NCBI GenBank assembly: GCA_036768485.1
Contig: JAVLUZ010000145.1
Coordinates: 4,620,660-4,684,659 of the forward strand
Source of the DNA: Mermis nigrescens
Taxonomy: Eukaryota; Nematoda; Enoplea; Mermithida; Mermithidae
Direction: 5' to 3'
DNA: 64,000 nt
The notes under the pieces were generated by a model that did no database searches, was not told the origin of the DNA, and saw only the letters and a program-made list of their open reading frames with translations. Below are positions 23,640 through 34,272 of this stretch, one piece after another (the first letter of the stretch is position 1; every line of letters begins with the position of its first letter). Position numbers and translations under genes: made by a program.

Positions 23640-23970
23640 TTATTATTTAAGAATTATTCATTGTTTATTTTTTCCTTATGAAACCTTCGTGAGAAAAAGA
23701 TTTTTTTCCTTTTTACCTTTCAGAGGATGAAAAGGTCTCCCTCCCTCTACCTGGATAGTGTCAGGATACACATTACATAACATGAGCATTTCATCATTTC
23801 CTTATCCAGGTAATCGAGGTACCAATATGCGCAAGACTTTAAATAAAGAGAGAAGCAGTGGGGTGGGGGGTCTGGGGCATAGATGCACAGCATGGCTAAT
23901 CTCTAGGGGTCAGCCGGTCTGGATGAGGGGTCAAAAATCGAATTTTTCAAGCCAAAAGGACCTTAGAAGC
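23640..23970 (+). repeat. Dispersed repeat R4, copy 2 (MITE-free)
   Basis: Matches 6085-6930 but continues through the GGTCTGGGGCATAGATGCAC point with no MITE. It therefore gives the pre-insertion state for the nested MITEs at 6295-6805. Confidence 0.7.
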
Positions 23971-24867
23971 CAATATAAGTGCAAAATAGAGTTATGTAAA
24001 GCATTGTTATTACACAAGTTCTTGTCAATTTGAAGCACTTTTAAAGAAAACATTTAATTTTCATCCGTTTTTGGCCTATATTTTACCTCATTTGCCGTCA
24101 CACAATTTCCTAGTTTAGACCCCAACCCCTCCGCGCATGTCTGGTCCGGAGTGGCGTGCTAAAGCGCACCTTAGTGGGATCTGGGGCACAATTTCGGAAC
24201 ATTTTGCAAAAAGAAGACTTCAAAGTTGAATTGTAACCTTAATGCTAACTTTTTTCTGAATGCTTGTTTTAAGTGTTATCAGCTTATTTGTGATAATTTA
24301 ATGACGCAAAAAAGGTGAAAAGTGAACTATCCGAATCGGACTCTATTCATTACAGAATATTAGGTCAAGCACGTGAGTCAGTCTGGGGTGTTAGGCCATA
24401 CCTTCTTCATGTCAAAACGGTCCCTAAAATGGAAGTACACAGGTCGAAAATTACGTTTATGTATTATTTCTGGTCAATTCCAAGCATTTCACAGAACATT
24501 CCCAACTTTTACATATTTTTTACTTTTATTTTAAATTATTTATCAATTTTAGCACTTCAGGGATCTAAACCATCTCAAGCCCCCATGACTTGTAATTTTT
24601 GATTTAAATTCAAAGTTCAAACAGCCGGACTGTTTGAATTATTGGTGGACGTTTGGACAGTGGGAGTCATCCACGTAATGGCTCAAAATTGGAGAGACAC
24701 AGGCCAATTTGGAAGGAGGGGGTAAATAACCGCAATTTTTGTCCAAAAAACGCCTAAAAACAGCCAAATTTCCAAAAAATCGGGAGGGGGGTCAAAAATT
24801 TTCTCGCTTTTAGGAGGTGGGTGGGGGAGGCAACCAACAATGGCTGGGAGATCACCCATCCCTTCTC
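23971..24867. other. No recognisable gene
   Basis: Mixed AT-rich sequence. A G-rich stretch at 24700-24830 looks like a worn transposon end, but I could not set borders. The 95-codon frame at 24315-24602 has no recognisable features. Confidence 0.45.
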
Positions 24868-25012
24868 TTGCATGTATGGTGGGACTGGTGGGACTGTCGA
24901 GCTTAATGTTGGGTATATTCGGATGGTGGGATTGGTGGGATTGTTGGGATTATTGCTGTTACAATTAGGATGATGGAACTGTTGGGACGGTAGGTCTGTT
25001 GGAACTAGTGTT
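24868..25012 (+). repeat. GGGA(C/T)TG-rich degenerate repeat
   Basis: Repeated GGTGGGACTG/GGTGGGATTG/GTTGGGATT words make a G/T-rich, C-poor strand next to the GATAAA tract. Confidence 0.55.
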
Positions 25013-25017
25013 GTAGA

Positions 25018-25185
25018 GGATAAGGATTTTTGCGAGATAAAAGATAAAGATAAAGTTGAAATTTTAAAATATAGACGATAAAGATAAAGATAAAGATAAA
25101 AAATTAAGAAAGATAAAGATAAATATAATTTGCAAGATAAAGGAACCAAAAAGATAAAGATCAAGATGGAGATAAAGTGTAAATA
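25018..25185 (+). repeat. (GATAAA)n microsatellite
   Basis: Imperfect GATAAA hexamer tract. It generates long spurious minus-strand open frames (24754-25302 and 25064-25522) rich in Y, L, S and I, which I do not call genes. The motif ACTAGTGTTGTA next to it recurs inverted beside the tract at 43756-43925. Confidence 0.85.
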
Positions 25186-25591
25186 TGGTCGCCTGAACCT
25201 GATGTGAAGTGCAATAAACGAGATGGGTGATGCAAAGCAAACAACTGAATGCACTACCTTTAACACATCTGAGGCCAAAGAGGTGATAGGCATTAAGCAC
25301 ACATAAATGTATGTAGGTTTTGGCGTTTACCCGCGGTATCTGACTGACCCACGTACTACTATTACTGGCTGACAAGCAAGTCAATCCTTTGTTCTCACAA
25401 GCATCAATACCCTGCTCTGTGTGCCTGTACAAAGTATAGTCACAACAATTATTGATTATTTCAAACTTCTCCATTTGTTCTAGGCTTAGACTTAAATTGA
25501 CATGTGGTGCTAGTAGTAGCACTCCTGCTTAGATCCGTATCACTTCTGCTTACTTAGGTCAACATAAAAGCATTAGTTTGGGCCACACACT

Positions 25592-26628
25592 TGTAACTGC
25601 GAGAGTTACACGTTTTGGCGAACTTGCCTTAGCAGTTCAGCGGTAGCCACTAACATAGCCAATACTAGTAGCTATCTACGATAGTGTACTGTGGGCTATG
25701 CCTTCGGTCTTCCCACATTTTCCCCAATTTTCAATAATAAAAAACAATAAGATACTTGTCCGGTAACATAGAGTTAAGTATATGATAATAGTAATTGCTT
25801 TCATGTATAACCGCTTGTATTAGTCTAGAACATTCGTTGTGATTTAAAAGAATTCCAGTATTATGCTATTTTGACGTTTGTTTCTTTTACTGTAATGGTC
25901 CTATGAGGCCATCGTAGTCAGTCTCGTTGGCAGTCGTACGTCTGTACAGTGGAGTACGTTTCGTTTTCTTTTTGCGTTATTTCGTTGTCCGGCAGCTAGG
26001 CCGTGTAATTAATGTTCGAATAAATTGGAAAAACCTACCCAGGGGTTTCGGATATACCGAGGGTTAGGTCGGAGCTCCCCAACGTTGAGGATTTCGAGAC
26101 TCTAGTGTGGACGGATAGGTAAATTCCATATGATTACCTATTTCGTTCAAAAGTCTTAATCTTTTTCTCAAACCTAAAATTGATCAAAAACATTATTTAA
26201 TCTTTAAGGATGATTGATCAGTATAGAGCTCGTTGGTGTTGTTTTCAAAGTTTATTGTGCTATACACATTAGGAACCAAAAAACATTTCTGTTGGAATCG
26301 AACCTTGAAAATAAGTTAAACAATCAACTTGAGCTTTGAGATAGGTCAACTGACCTCCGCGGCAATTCCGAGAATTAGGTAGGTAGCCTTAGGTCTTAGG
26401 GCGTAGCTGCTGAGATCACCCGACGAGAAGCGGTCAGCAATATTAGGACCAAGGGGATCAAAGCCGTAAGGTCTGTGAGGGTCCAAGGATCGAAGCGATC
26501 CCAGGCTAAGCAATCGGGGCCAGCGCTAAGTGCAGATCTAAGTACCTACGTACCTAAGTAAGTCTCGAAGGCAAATACACCCGTCCTATGTTGATTCTTT
26601 GTAGACATAGGGCGGCCATGTATTTACA
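25592..26628 (+). repeat. 5' LTR, type A
   Basis: Starts with the hairpin TGTAACTgcgagAGTTACA and ends TGTATTTACA. It contains AATAAA at 26020-26025 (possible polyadenylation signal), the AGGTCAACTGACCT element at 26343-26356 and the blocks shared with the solo LTRs. Confidence 0.9.
26343..26356. promoter_or_regulatory. AGGTCA inverted repeat, 2-nt spacer (nuclear-receptor-like)
   Basis: AGGTCAACTGACCT, a perfect inverted repeat of the nuclear-receptor half-site. It is conserved in the partner LTR (39836-39849) and in diverged solo LTRs (15483, 45210). Binding by a receptor such as EcR/USP is inference. Confidence 0.4.
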
Positions 26629-26645
26629 CTGGATAGTCCCTCTTT
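26629..26645 (+). other. Candidate primer-binding site
   Basis: One base after the LTR end, CTGGATAGTCCC begins with TGG as a tRNA-complementary site should. The reverse LTR pair at 40155-43407 has CTGGAGGTCCC at the equivalent place. The tRNA was not identified. Confidence 0.45.
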
Positions 26646-27213
26646 TAGGCTGCTAGCTACAGCCAAACTGATCAATCATCGTAAAATTATTTTTCGATCC
26701 AAAAATCATTATTTTGGCCATCTAAATAATGTGTAACATTTTGTTCACCTTTGTTGTTGTATCGACCGCGATCGTGGCAGTGCGCAATTTAAGTAAGCGT
26801 CCGTGGTAAAGATTTTGTGTATCGTGGTAAAGTCATCATTATTTTTTCTATTTCCGTCGGATCTCTATCGACGAAGGCAGCTATCACGCTCGCATTTTTC
26901 TATAAACGTCGACCCTCAGGCGACGATTTATCATTTTTCTCTCTCGGTAAAAACCTAGGTGACAAAAGTTTTTACCTACCTCTTTTTCTAACCACGTACA
27001 CTTTCTTGCGCCTTAGGCTTAGTCCTACCTGTTTTCGATCATTTCACGTCAGGTATATCTTACTTCACGTAAGCAAATACTATTCACGTGCAAGAAACCT
27101 GTTTTTCGGATTGACAAAGGCCAAATTCGAAACATTTATTTTGGGCAAAATTTCGACGTACTGAAATTTATTTTACCCAAGGTCATATTTTTTGACATTT
27201 TTGATACCTAAAA
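26646..27213 (+). promoter_or_regulatory. Retrotransposon leader with candidate splice donors
   Basis: Non-coding leader upstream of gag. Possible splice donors are AAGTAAGC at about 26792 and ACGTAAGC at about 27068. Either could join to the acceptor at 34177 in front of the third frame. This is inferred from motif only. Confidence 0.35.
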
Positions 27214-29819
27214 ATGGCAGGAAAAAAGGTTTTGCGGACACCGCCCGCTAAATTGAAAAAACCTTCTACGCCACCTACTTCATCTCGCCAATTGCCCACC
27301 ACGCCTGTTGATTCTAATAGCACGAGTAATTCTGCAAGTAATGACACTAATAAGGAAGACGTAACTAGTAAGGCAAATAATGATCAATTACCCGCGTCAC
27401 TAAATGCCGCGAGCAATACACAGTCTGAAGATGAACTGTTATTGACTACCGTGCAAGCGCGTTAATCAAACTTTGGTAACTAGATCGGACCCTAATATTG
27501 ATAATTCATCAAATCATACAATGATTGATAATACGACTACTCTTAACACGGCAAATCATCCCGAAACCAGTTCGGAGTACAAAAATCCCAATTCTGACGT
27601 AGAAAGTAATCATAGTCATAGCAGAAATGCCGACAAAGATCATGCTAGTGCTAATGTGACTAATGATCTTATTCTAAAAGCGCTACAAGCTATTCATTTG
27701 TAATTTTCGGACCTTTCTACGCGCGTAAATCAAGATAAAAAGGAAAATGCGGTTGAAATGCATAAACTGCATCTGGAGCTAAGCACTATGCTTAAACCCC
27801 AACCAGTTTCAAATCGCATTGAAAATAATCCGTCTGAGCGCGTTAACCACTCAATTGATAGCGCAAATTTTTCAGAATTCAATGCGCAAAGTGTGAATCG
27901 TGCGCAAAGTACGCATCGTGCATCTTCATTGTTGTCCACTGGCAACAGCGCTTCTAATTCATGCTCACCTTCAGAAGCTATTCCAGAAAATAACGCTCAA
28001 AGTTGTATGAACCGCGCGCCTGAGATTTCTAATTTATCACAAAATCCTTTAAACACGGGTTTGCAATCAGTGCAAAACTTGGGTTTTTCGGAAAGTATAC
28101 CTACAATTTCGCAGCCGTCGGTACCAATTTTGCAGACGTCGCGATCTTGGCCGGTGCTGTTTCTAAATCGTAATGCGCCTTCTTTTGTACCTAATTCTTT
28201 GAATGCAAACTTTCAGCAGCAGTTGAATCCACCACCGCTGCAATATTTTCCACCTCAAGGAGAAATTTTTCCAAATAATTATGTACCTAATCCTGTGAAT
28301 GCGGAAATACCACTTAATAATCCTATTTTTGCACTCCACTAATATCGAAATGCAACCTGTAGAGATAAATTTATCTGGCATTAATAATGAACCTGCAAAT
28401 GTGCAAAATGAAACTGCGCCTCTCCCTGAATCATCTAGTAGGAGACGTCATGTAAAATTTTCTGACGAAAGCTCATCTAACAGCTATGATCATCCGCGCA
28501 GCCGTCGCTCGCAGGTCGCAAAAGTAGATCGCGCCGACAACATCATCGTTATAGTTCAGATTCTTCATCTGAAGGCTTGCGTGGTAAATCGCATCTCGCT
28601 GATTCCTTGAATCACGGACCATTTATGACGCAAATGCAAATTGCAATTGCAAATAAAAAATTTTTTGATGGCAATAAAACAGATATAAAAGCATATTTTG
28701 CAGAATTTAAATCACTTGCCGATACCTATGATATCGACAAAGCTGATTGTCTAAAATTTATGACCGGATTTCTAGATCCGTATGCTTCACATTTATACTG
28801 TTTGTTACCTGCTGATATACAACAATCTTATTAAAAACTAAACAAGCGCTAATAGCCGAATTTTGTCCAATGAACACCGGTGCGCTCTTTACTCGTTTTT
28901 TGACACATAAACAGCAGCCTAACAAATGGGTTAAAGCTTATTATCTTTTGCTTCACAAAGAATTAATAAAATCTGACCCTTATCTTGAAGTTGACTCGCA
29001 CCATTTCAATAATTTGATGCGACATCAATTAAAAGAAGGTTTATTACCGCATATTTCAAAAGAGGCATATCACAAAAAGCCTAGAGCGTCATTAGCTGAA
29101 TTTTTGGACAATGCACTAAGTGCTGAATTTGCTAATAAGGAATTTGAGGAGAAAAAAGCAGTAACACCATATGTATTGGTAACAGCTGCTCCTGTAGGCA
29201 GCGCAGTACCTAAAGATACTCCTTGGCGTCTAACCAAAATGATTCAGATCGTTCGCGTCATAGAACGTTCCATCGCTCATCGCATGCAGAAAAGCCAGAA
29301 AGTTCCTCTCGTGAATATTGTACCTTTTGCAAGCGCATGGGTCACATTTATGAGGAATGTTTTACGCGCCAGAGGCAAGAAGCATCTAATAATGCTAATT
29401 ATAATACCCAATCTGATCGAAATTACAATCCTAGGGCTCGCAATTGCAGCCAGTTGCGTTCTTTTTTGCGCCAAAAGCGTTCGCCATTGCGTTCAAATTC
29501 ACAAAATAGACATCGATCTCAGTCACGATATTGTAACTCTAGTCAACATCGCTCATCTAATTATGCAAATAATGATAACCGCTTTGAACCTAAGCAAGCA
29601 CAATCGAATTATAGGCAAAATTGTAATGATTATTACCAAAATTCGCGTGCTAATTATCAAAATTCGCGTTACGATAATTACTACAATACTCCAATTGCGA
29701 CAAAACGCACCTTTTGTGCAGTTCCCAAATGAACAGCGTGGAATTTATTATAATTCTAATTATCGCAATGACAACAATTTTAATCGCCCATATGTCACAT
29801 ATACCGTGCGCCCCCACCG
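27214..29819 (+). pseudogene. gag: gag (capsid and nucleocapsid), frameshifted
   Basis: Gag polyprotein of the LTR element, which would form the cytoplasmic particle that packages the element RNA. The start ATG at 27214 opens a basic, S/T/N/P-rich N-terminus. The frame then shifts near 27460, has a TAA at 27701-27703, and shifts again near 28340, 28517, 28834 and 29210. The region 28577-29200 is helical and capsid-like (KFFDGNKTDIKAYFAEF, then LLPADIQ). A CCHC zinc knuckle, CX2CX4HX4C (CTFCKRMGHIYEEC), lies at 29319-29360, followed by an R/S/N-rich, RNA-binding tail that is cut by a MITE at 29828. The long plus frame at 28870-30123 is a chimera of capsid, off-frame knuckle and MITE and is not a real protein. 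Five or more indels show that this copy is dead. Confidence 0.8.
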
Positions 29820-29827
29820 CAGCCAAC

Positions 29828-30097
29828 CATACGTGGGCAGCAAGAAAATTCTGAGGGGGGGTGCAAGACTTTTTGAAGGTCGAAAAAATGGCCTTAAAAA
29901 ATGGTGGTATGGCGATAAAAACACCATTTTTCGACGTTTCTCATCAAGCACTATCCACTTTCATCAAAAATGCGAAAAAAACGAAAAAAACTTTTCAAAA
30001 ATTGAATTCTGGGGGGGTATTTTGATTTCTGGGGGAGGTATTTTGGTTTCTGGGGGGGTGCATACCCCCCCAAACCCCCCCCCCACGCCCAGGTGTG
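29828..30097 (+). mobile_element. hAT-type MITE inserted in retrotransposon coding sequence
   Basis: 270 bp from CATACGTGGGCAGC to CCCAGGTGTG with perfect 8-bp duplications CAGCCAAC (29820-29827, 30098-30105). The insertion plus duplication is 278 bp, so it also shifts the frame. It must post-date the arrival of the LTR element. Confidence 0.95.
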
Positions 30098-31150
30098 CAG
30101 CCAACCCTTACATCTACTCATGATGTAAACACGGTTACTGCAAAAGGGCCAGAGAGTAGCGCGCGTCCTAATTTATTCGCGTCGCAAGAATTTCTAGAAG
30201 AGTACAAACGCCTACAGCGTTGTCTCGCAACTTATGAAAAACTCAATTTACCTCCAACTAAAATCATAGACTCAAATATTCCTATCGTAAGCCATGCTAG
30301 GACAAATTTGCCCACTATTCTTTTTAAAGTTCATGGCATTGATGTACCCGCTCTCATTGATATGGGGTCACAGGTCACCATGATGACCACGTCTGCATTT
30401 TTATGGCTAGGTTTTAATTTACCACCTAAACAAGTCTCACAAGTTGTATGTGGCGTAGGCGAAATCACCGCAGTAGTTTGTTACTCTCACTATCGCGGAA
30501 CAATCTATCTCCACCTCAGTATCTATAATTGATCACTTGCTGGAAGACATGCTCTTAGGATATGATTTTTGCAAATCCGCACTCATGTGGGTTAATCCTA
30601 TTGAGCGCTGTGCTTTTATAAACGGCATAAAGATTAATTTACTCTCATCTCATGAAAAATTGCAATTCGCAGAAAACCCAACACAACTAACTCTGGTGTT
30701 GTGTGTGTGCATGTTTTGTTACCTGAGCCTGTTATAATACAGCCTAGGCACGAAGTAATTACACCTGGCTATATAAGTCATGGCTCTTGCAATTTTGATT
30801 TCGCATTATTTGAACCAAATCCCAACTTTATGGAAAAAACTTCACTTTTTGTTGCTCCGTCTATAGTCAATGCTTTACAACCTATAATACCTGTTCGCGT
30901 TTGTAACATCTCTAAAGCACCAATTCGCATTGACTCTGGTGAAATAATAGGTTCTTTAACCTCTGATGCCGAAGTTGTGTCACATGTCTCAAATTTTGAT
31001 GATAGGACACCAGAACTTTTCGCATCAATAAATAAAGCTTTAAACGGCTCTGCCGTTGATTCTCGGCAACAGCAACAAATTTGTGAACTTTGCTTAAAAT
31101 ACGAATCAATTTTTGCTTTAAAAAATGAACCTCTTGGACGTACCCCTTGA
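30098..31150 (+). pseudogene. pol: Retroviral-type aspartic protease and linker, frameshifted
   Basis: Would cleave the gag-pol precursor. The protease is in the frame ending at 30532. Its active-site segment reads ALIDMGSQVT, with the aspartate codon at 30359-30361. The family needs D-T/S-G here, and the methionine codon ATG (30362-30364) is one C-to-T change at a CpG from the threonine codon ACG. The frame breaks near 30530, where sequence like LGYDFCKS, the usual C-terminal protease segment, continues in another frame. It breaks again near 30700, and the linker to reverse transcriptase (residues such as PVRVCNIS, IRIDSGEIIG) ends at a TGA at 31148-31150, just after the next frame opens. 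Catalytically dead as read. Confidence 0.75.
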
Positions 31151-32838
31151 TGAAACATCATATTGATACAGGAGATAATCCTCCCATTGTTGGAAAAACT
31201 TATCGTGTTGAACATTCTAGAAGAGAATCTATGCAAAAAATCATAAATGAAATGCTTGCAGACAAAATTATTCGACCTACAACCAGCCCATGGGCAAGTC
31301 CACTATTTCTCATAGGAAAAAAGGACGGTTCCCTAAGGCCGGTCATCGATTATCGACGGTTAAATGATGTAACCAAAACGCAAGTTTATCCTCTTCCACA
31401 ATTAGACGATTATTTTGATACTTTAGGCAATGCCGCATATTTTAGCACACTAGATCTAAAATCTGGTTACTGGCAAATTCCTCTTGATGATAAATCTCGC
31501 GAAAAAACCGCATTTATATGCCCTGTTGGCCACTATGAATTTGAAGTTTTACCTTTTGGGTTAAAAAATGCGCCCGCAGATTTCCAAAGACTAATGGAGC
31601 TTGTGCTCGCAGGTCTAAATTGGAAATCTTGTCTTGTGTACATCGATGACATAATTATTTTTTCACGCACTTTTAAAGAACATTTAAAAGATCTTGAAAA
31701 TGTCTTTATTGCCCTTAAAAACGCAAACTTACGCGTAAAGCCTGATAAATGCCATCTTGCTCATGCCGAAGTAAAATTTCTTGGCCACAATATAAGTGCA
31801 AGGGGCATCGCTCCTGACATGTCTAAAGTCGCAGATTTAATCTCGTTTCCCGTACCAAAAACCGTTAAATCTTTGCAAAAATTCCTTGGCTTAGTCCAAT
31901 GGTTTAAAAAATTCGTTAAAGATCTTGCTAAAATCGCTAAACCATTATTCCATCTTCTTCGTAAAGATGTCGAATTTTGCTGGAAGGCCGAACACCAAAC
32001 CGCCTTTGAGCTTCTGAAAAAAGCATTTACATCTCCACCTATTTTGCAATTACCAAAATTTGACAATGAGCACCAATTTATCTTAACAACTGACGCAAGC
32101 AATTATGCGTTAGGTGCTATTTTGACTCAAAAACACTTACCATCCAAAAATCGTTTTATTCTTAGCTACGCTAGTCGCGTGCTAAATTCTGCCAAATGTA
32201 ACTATGCTACTTTGGAAAAGGAAGCGTTAGCGGTAGTGTGGGCCATCAAGCATTATCGACATTATCTTTACGGTAAAAAATTCATTGTCGAAACTGATCA
32301 TCAAGCACTAACTTGGCTAGTAAACGTTAAAGACCCATTGAGTCGTTTACGCCGTTGGGGTCTCAAATTACAAGAATATGAATATGATATTGTTTACGTT
32401 CCTGGCGCTTATAACTGCGCAGCTGATCTTCTTTCACGACACCCTAAATATGATCATGCAGAGCACAAATATAAACTCGAGCGCAAAAATATTGTTAACA
32501 TCGCAAATTTAGAATCGGAAGACTCTGAATCAGATGATGAATTGGTTCCACCTGACCGATCACGCGATAATGCGCCTGATGCATCAATTAATCATCCTAA
32601 TGCGCAAAATAATAATCCTACTGCGCCAATCGACCCTATCAATCCTAAACCACCTACATTTTGCAAACGCATGTTGCTTACTGATGCTGAGAAAGCCAAA
32701 ATGCTAACACCTGCGCGCTTACTCGCAGAGCAACGTGCTGATGACGAATTACATAAAATTCGCATCGCGTTGAATGACTTAACAACAAAAAAATATCGTG
32801 ACGAATTTTTTCTCGTAAACGATGTACTTTTTCTGTAG
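31147..32838 (+). CDS. pol: Reverse transcriptase and RNase H domains of pol
   Basis: Makes DNA from the element RNA and removes the RNA strand. 563 codons are open without a stop. Seen in order: HHIDTGD at the start, PWASPLFLIGKKDGSLRPVIDYR, the LDLKSGYWQIPL block, PFGLKNAP, the catalytic YIDD (31639-31650), FLGHNIS, and the thumb segment FLGLVQWFKKF. RNase H follows with TTDASNYALG (first aspartate at 32092), TLEKEALAVVWAIKHYRHYL, TDHQALTWL and the YVPGAYNCAADLLSRHP end. All catalytic residues I can check are intact. An S/D/N-rich tether follows, then the frame is lost at 32836-32838 (TAG) just before the integrase zinc-binding region. The first codon in this frame is not a true start. It is normally reached from the protease frame, and a one-base shift separates them here. 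Confidence 0.9.
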   Translation: MMKHHIDTGDNPPIVGKTYRVEHSRRESMQKIINEMLADKIIRPTTSPWASPLFLIGKKDGSLRPVIDYRRLNDVTKTQVYPLPQLDDYFDTLGNAAYFSTLDLKSGYWQIPLDDKSREKTAFICPVGHYEFEVLPFGLKNAPADFQRLMELVLAGLNWKSCLVYIDDIIIFSRTFKEHLKDLENVFIALKNANLRVKPDKCHLAHAEVKFLGHNISARGIAPDMSKVADLISFPVPKTVKSLQKFLGLVQWFKKFVKDLAKIAKPLFHLLRKDVEFCWKAEHQTAFELLKKAFTSPPILQLPKFDNEHQFILTTDASNYALGAILTQKHLPSKNRFILSYASRVLNSAKCNYATLEKEALAVVWAIKHYRHYLYGKKFIVETDHQALTWLVNVKDPLSRLRRWGLKLQEYEYDIVYVPGAYNCAADLLSRHPKYDHAEHKYKLERKNIVNIANLESEDSESDDELVPPDRSRDNAPDASINHPNAQNNNPTAPIDPINPKPPTFCKRMLLTDAEKAKMLTPARLLAEQRADDELHKIRIALNDLTTKKYRDEFFLVNDVLFL

Positions 32839-34272
32839 ATTCCAACCTAAACGTTCACCAACTGTCGTTCACCAAATAGTTATACCCAAATCTTTGCGTC
32901 GTTTTATATTAACCGAATTTCATGACTCTATTTTCGGAGCTCATTTTTCATCGCGCAAAATTTTGCCCGCCATCCAAATGCGTTATTGGTGGCCGCGCAT
33001 GGAAAATGATGTGATCGCGTGGTGTCGGAATTGTGATGTGTGCTTACAACGTAAGGTCGCATTAAATTCCACATCTGTTCCATTGCAACCAATCGAAGTT
33101 TCCGCGCCTTTTGAACTCATTGCGTGTGATTGCTTGCATATGCCGCAATCCCCCTCCGGAAATGACCAAATTGTAGTTTTTATGGATTATTTTACCAAAT
33201 ACGTGGAAGCTTTTGCTGTTTCTGACATAAAAGCAACAACAATTGCAAATTTGTTATTAAGAGAAATTATCCCACGTTATGGAGTTCCCAAAAATTTTTG
33301 ACAGATCAGGGTTCAAATTTTACATCTACCCTAATTTCGGAAGTTTGTAAACTATTAAACGTTCAAAAAATATTTACAACCCCATATCACCCCCAGTGTG
33401 ATGGGTTGGTGGAACGTTACAATCGCACCTTAATTGATGGATTGTCCAAGCTGAGCGCGCGATCCCAGTATGATTGGGAGCAATTTTTGCCTTTCGCGTT
33501 ATTCGCATATCGCGCGACTCCGCAATCATCAACTAATATATCTCCTTTTGAAATGTTATATGGTCGCGAACCAGCATTTCCCCTTGACACTCTACTCATA
33601 AATGACTTTGTGATGAATCCGAATTTACCATCTGTTGCGGAAAAATATGTCATTGACTTAAAGTTGACTTTACAAGATCTACACAAAATCGCATCTAAAA
33701 ATTTAGCTCAAGCGCGTAAGCAGCAAAAATCTCAATATGATAAATCCGTAACTCAAACAAATTTTTCTCTCTCGGATATTGTTTACCTCAATAATACTTC
33801 AGTAATTCAACCTGAAATAGGTAAATTATCACCAAAACGTGTTGGTCCGTACCGAATTATTGACTTACCTACTCCTGAAACTGCGAAAATCGCTTATGTC
33901 TATAATCCTCTAATCACTCATCTTGTTCATCGGAATAGACTTCTACCTGAACCCAAACTACCCTACTCAGATTTAATTGTCGAAAAGCACGCGTATGTCC
34001 CTGGCGATTTTGTTTTGGTAAAATTACCACATTGCCCTCTTGCCCCGGCAGTAGTAATAAGTTTTGAGGACTTACCGGGCAGGGAGCAAAAAGCTAAGGA
34101 CTGTGCGCCTAAACGTTTATTAAATGGTTCTAAAACAGCACATGCCGTACCATTATCTGATGTTTTCCCTTTTGCAGACCCATGGCTGCTGAAGGTACCC
34201 CAAGCAAGGAGGCATTGCTGGAAGCAGCTGGTCGCCGATTCAAATTTGAGGGGCGCAATCCCGCGTCCCTAG
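32839..34272 (+). pseudogene. pol: Integrase with GPY module and PWWP-like tail; one frameshift
   Basis: Inserts the DNA copy into chromosomes. The frame 32822-33301 carries the N-terminal zinc site (EFH...GAHF...CRNCDVC) and the first catalytic aspartate (33127-33129). At 33299-33301 a TGA ends this frame after AATTTTT. The next frame (33298-34272) continues with TDQGSNF (second aspartate 33304-33306) and LVERYNR (glutamate 33412-33414), 35 residues apart as in DD35E integrases. C-terminal to the core, a KRVGPYRI segment is the GPY module. The last ~95 residues hold YVPGDFVLVKLPHCPLAPAVV and, further on, VPLSDVFPF, the spacing and pattern of a PWWP/Tudor-like barrel. A chromodomain would be the usual reader here. 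The end overlaps the next ORF by about 90 bases. Confidence 0.85.
34158..34178 (+). promoter_or_regulatory. Strong splice acceptor just before the third ORF
   Basis: TGATGTTTTCCCTTTTGCAG followed by ACCCATGG: a pyrimidine tract, then CAG (AG at 34176-34177), then the ATG at 34182 in a good initiation context. Env ORFs of gypsy-type errantiviruses are made from a spliced RNA in this position, so a subgenomic mRNA is a natural reading. Confidence 0.55.

Noticed and set aside
24754..25522. Two long minus-strand open frames (182 and 152 codons).
   Set aside because: Their length comes from the GATAAA microsatellite, which lacks stops on that strand. Composition is low-complexity.
28870..30123. 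417-codon open frame that looks like the largest gag ORF.
   Set aside because: It starts in capsid, runs out of frame through the zinc-knuckle region and ends inside the MITE, so the protein is a chimera of frames.
33288..33301. AAATTTT followed by TGA looks like a -1 programmed frameshift site within integrase.
   Set aside because: It falls between two catalytic aspartates of one enzyme domain, where programmed frameshifting makes no sense. A single-base indel in a T-run is simpler.
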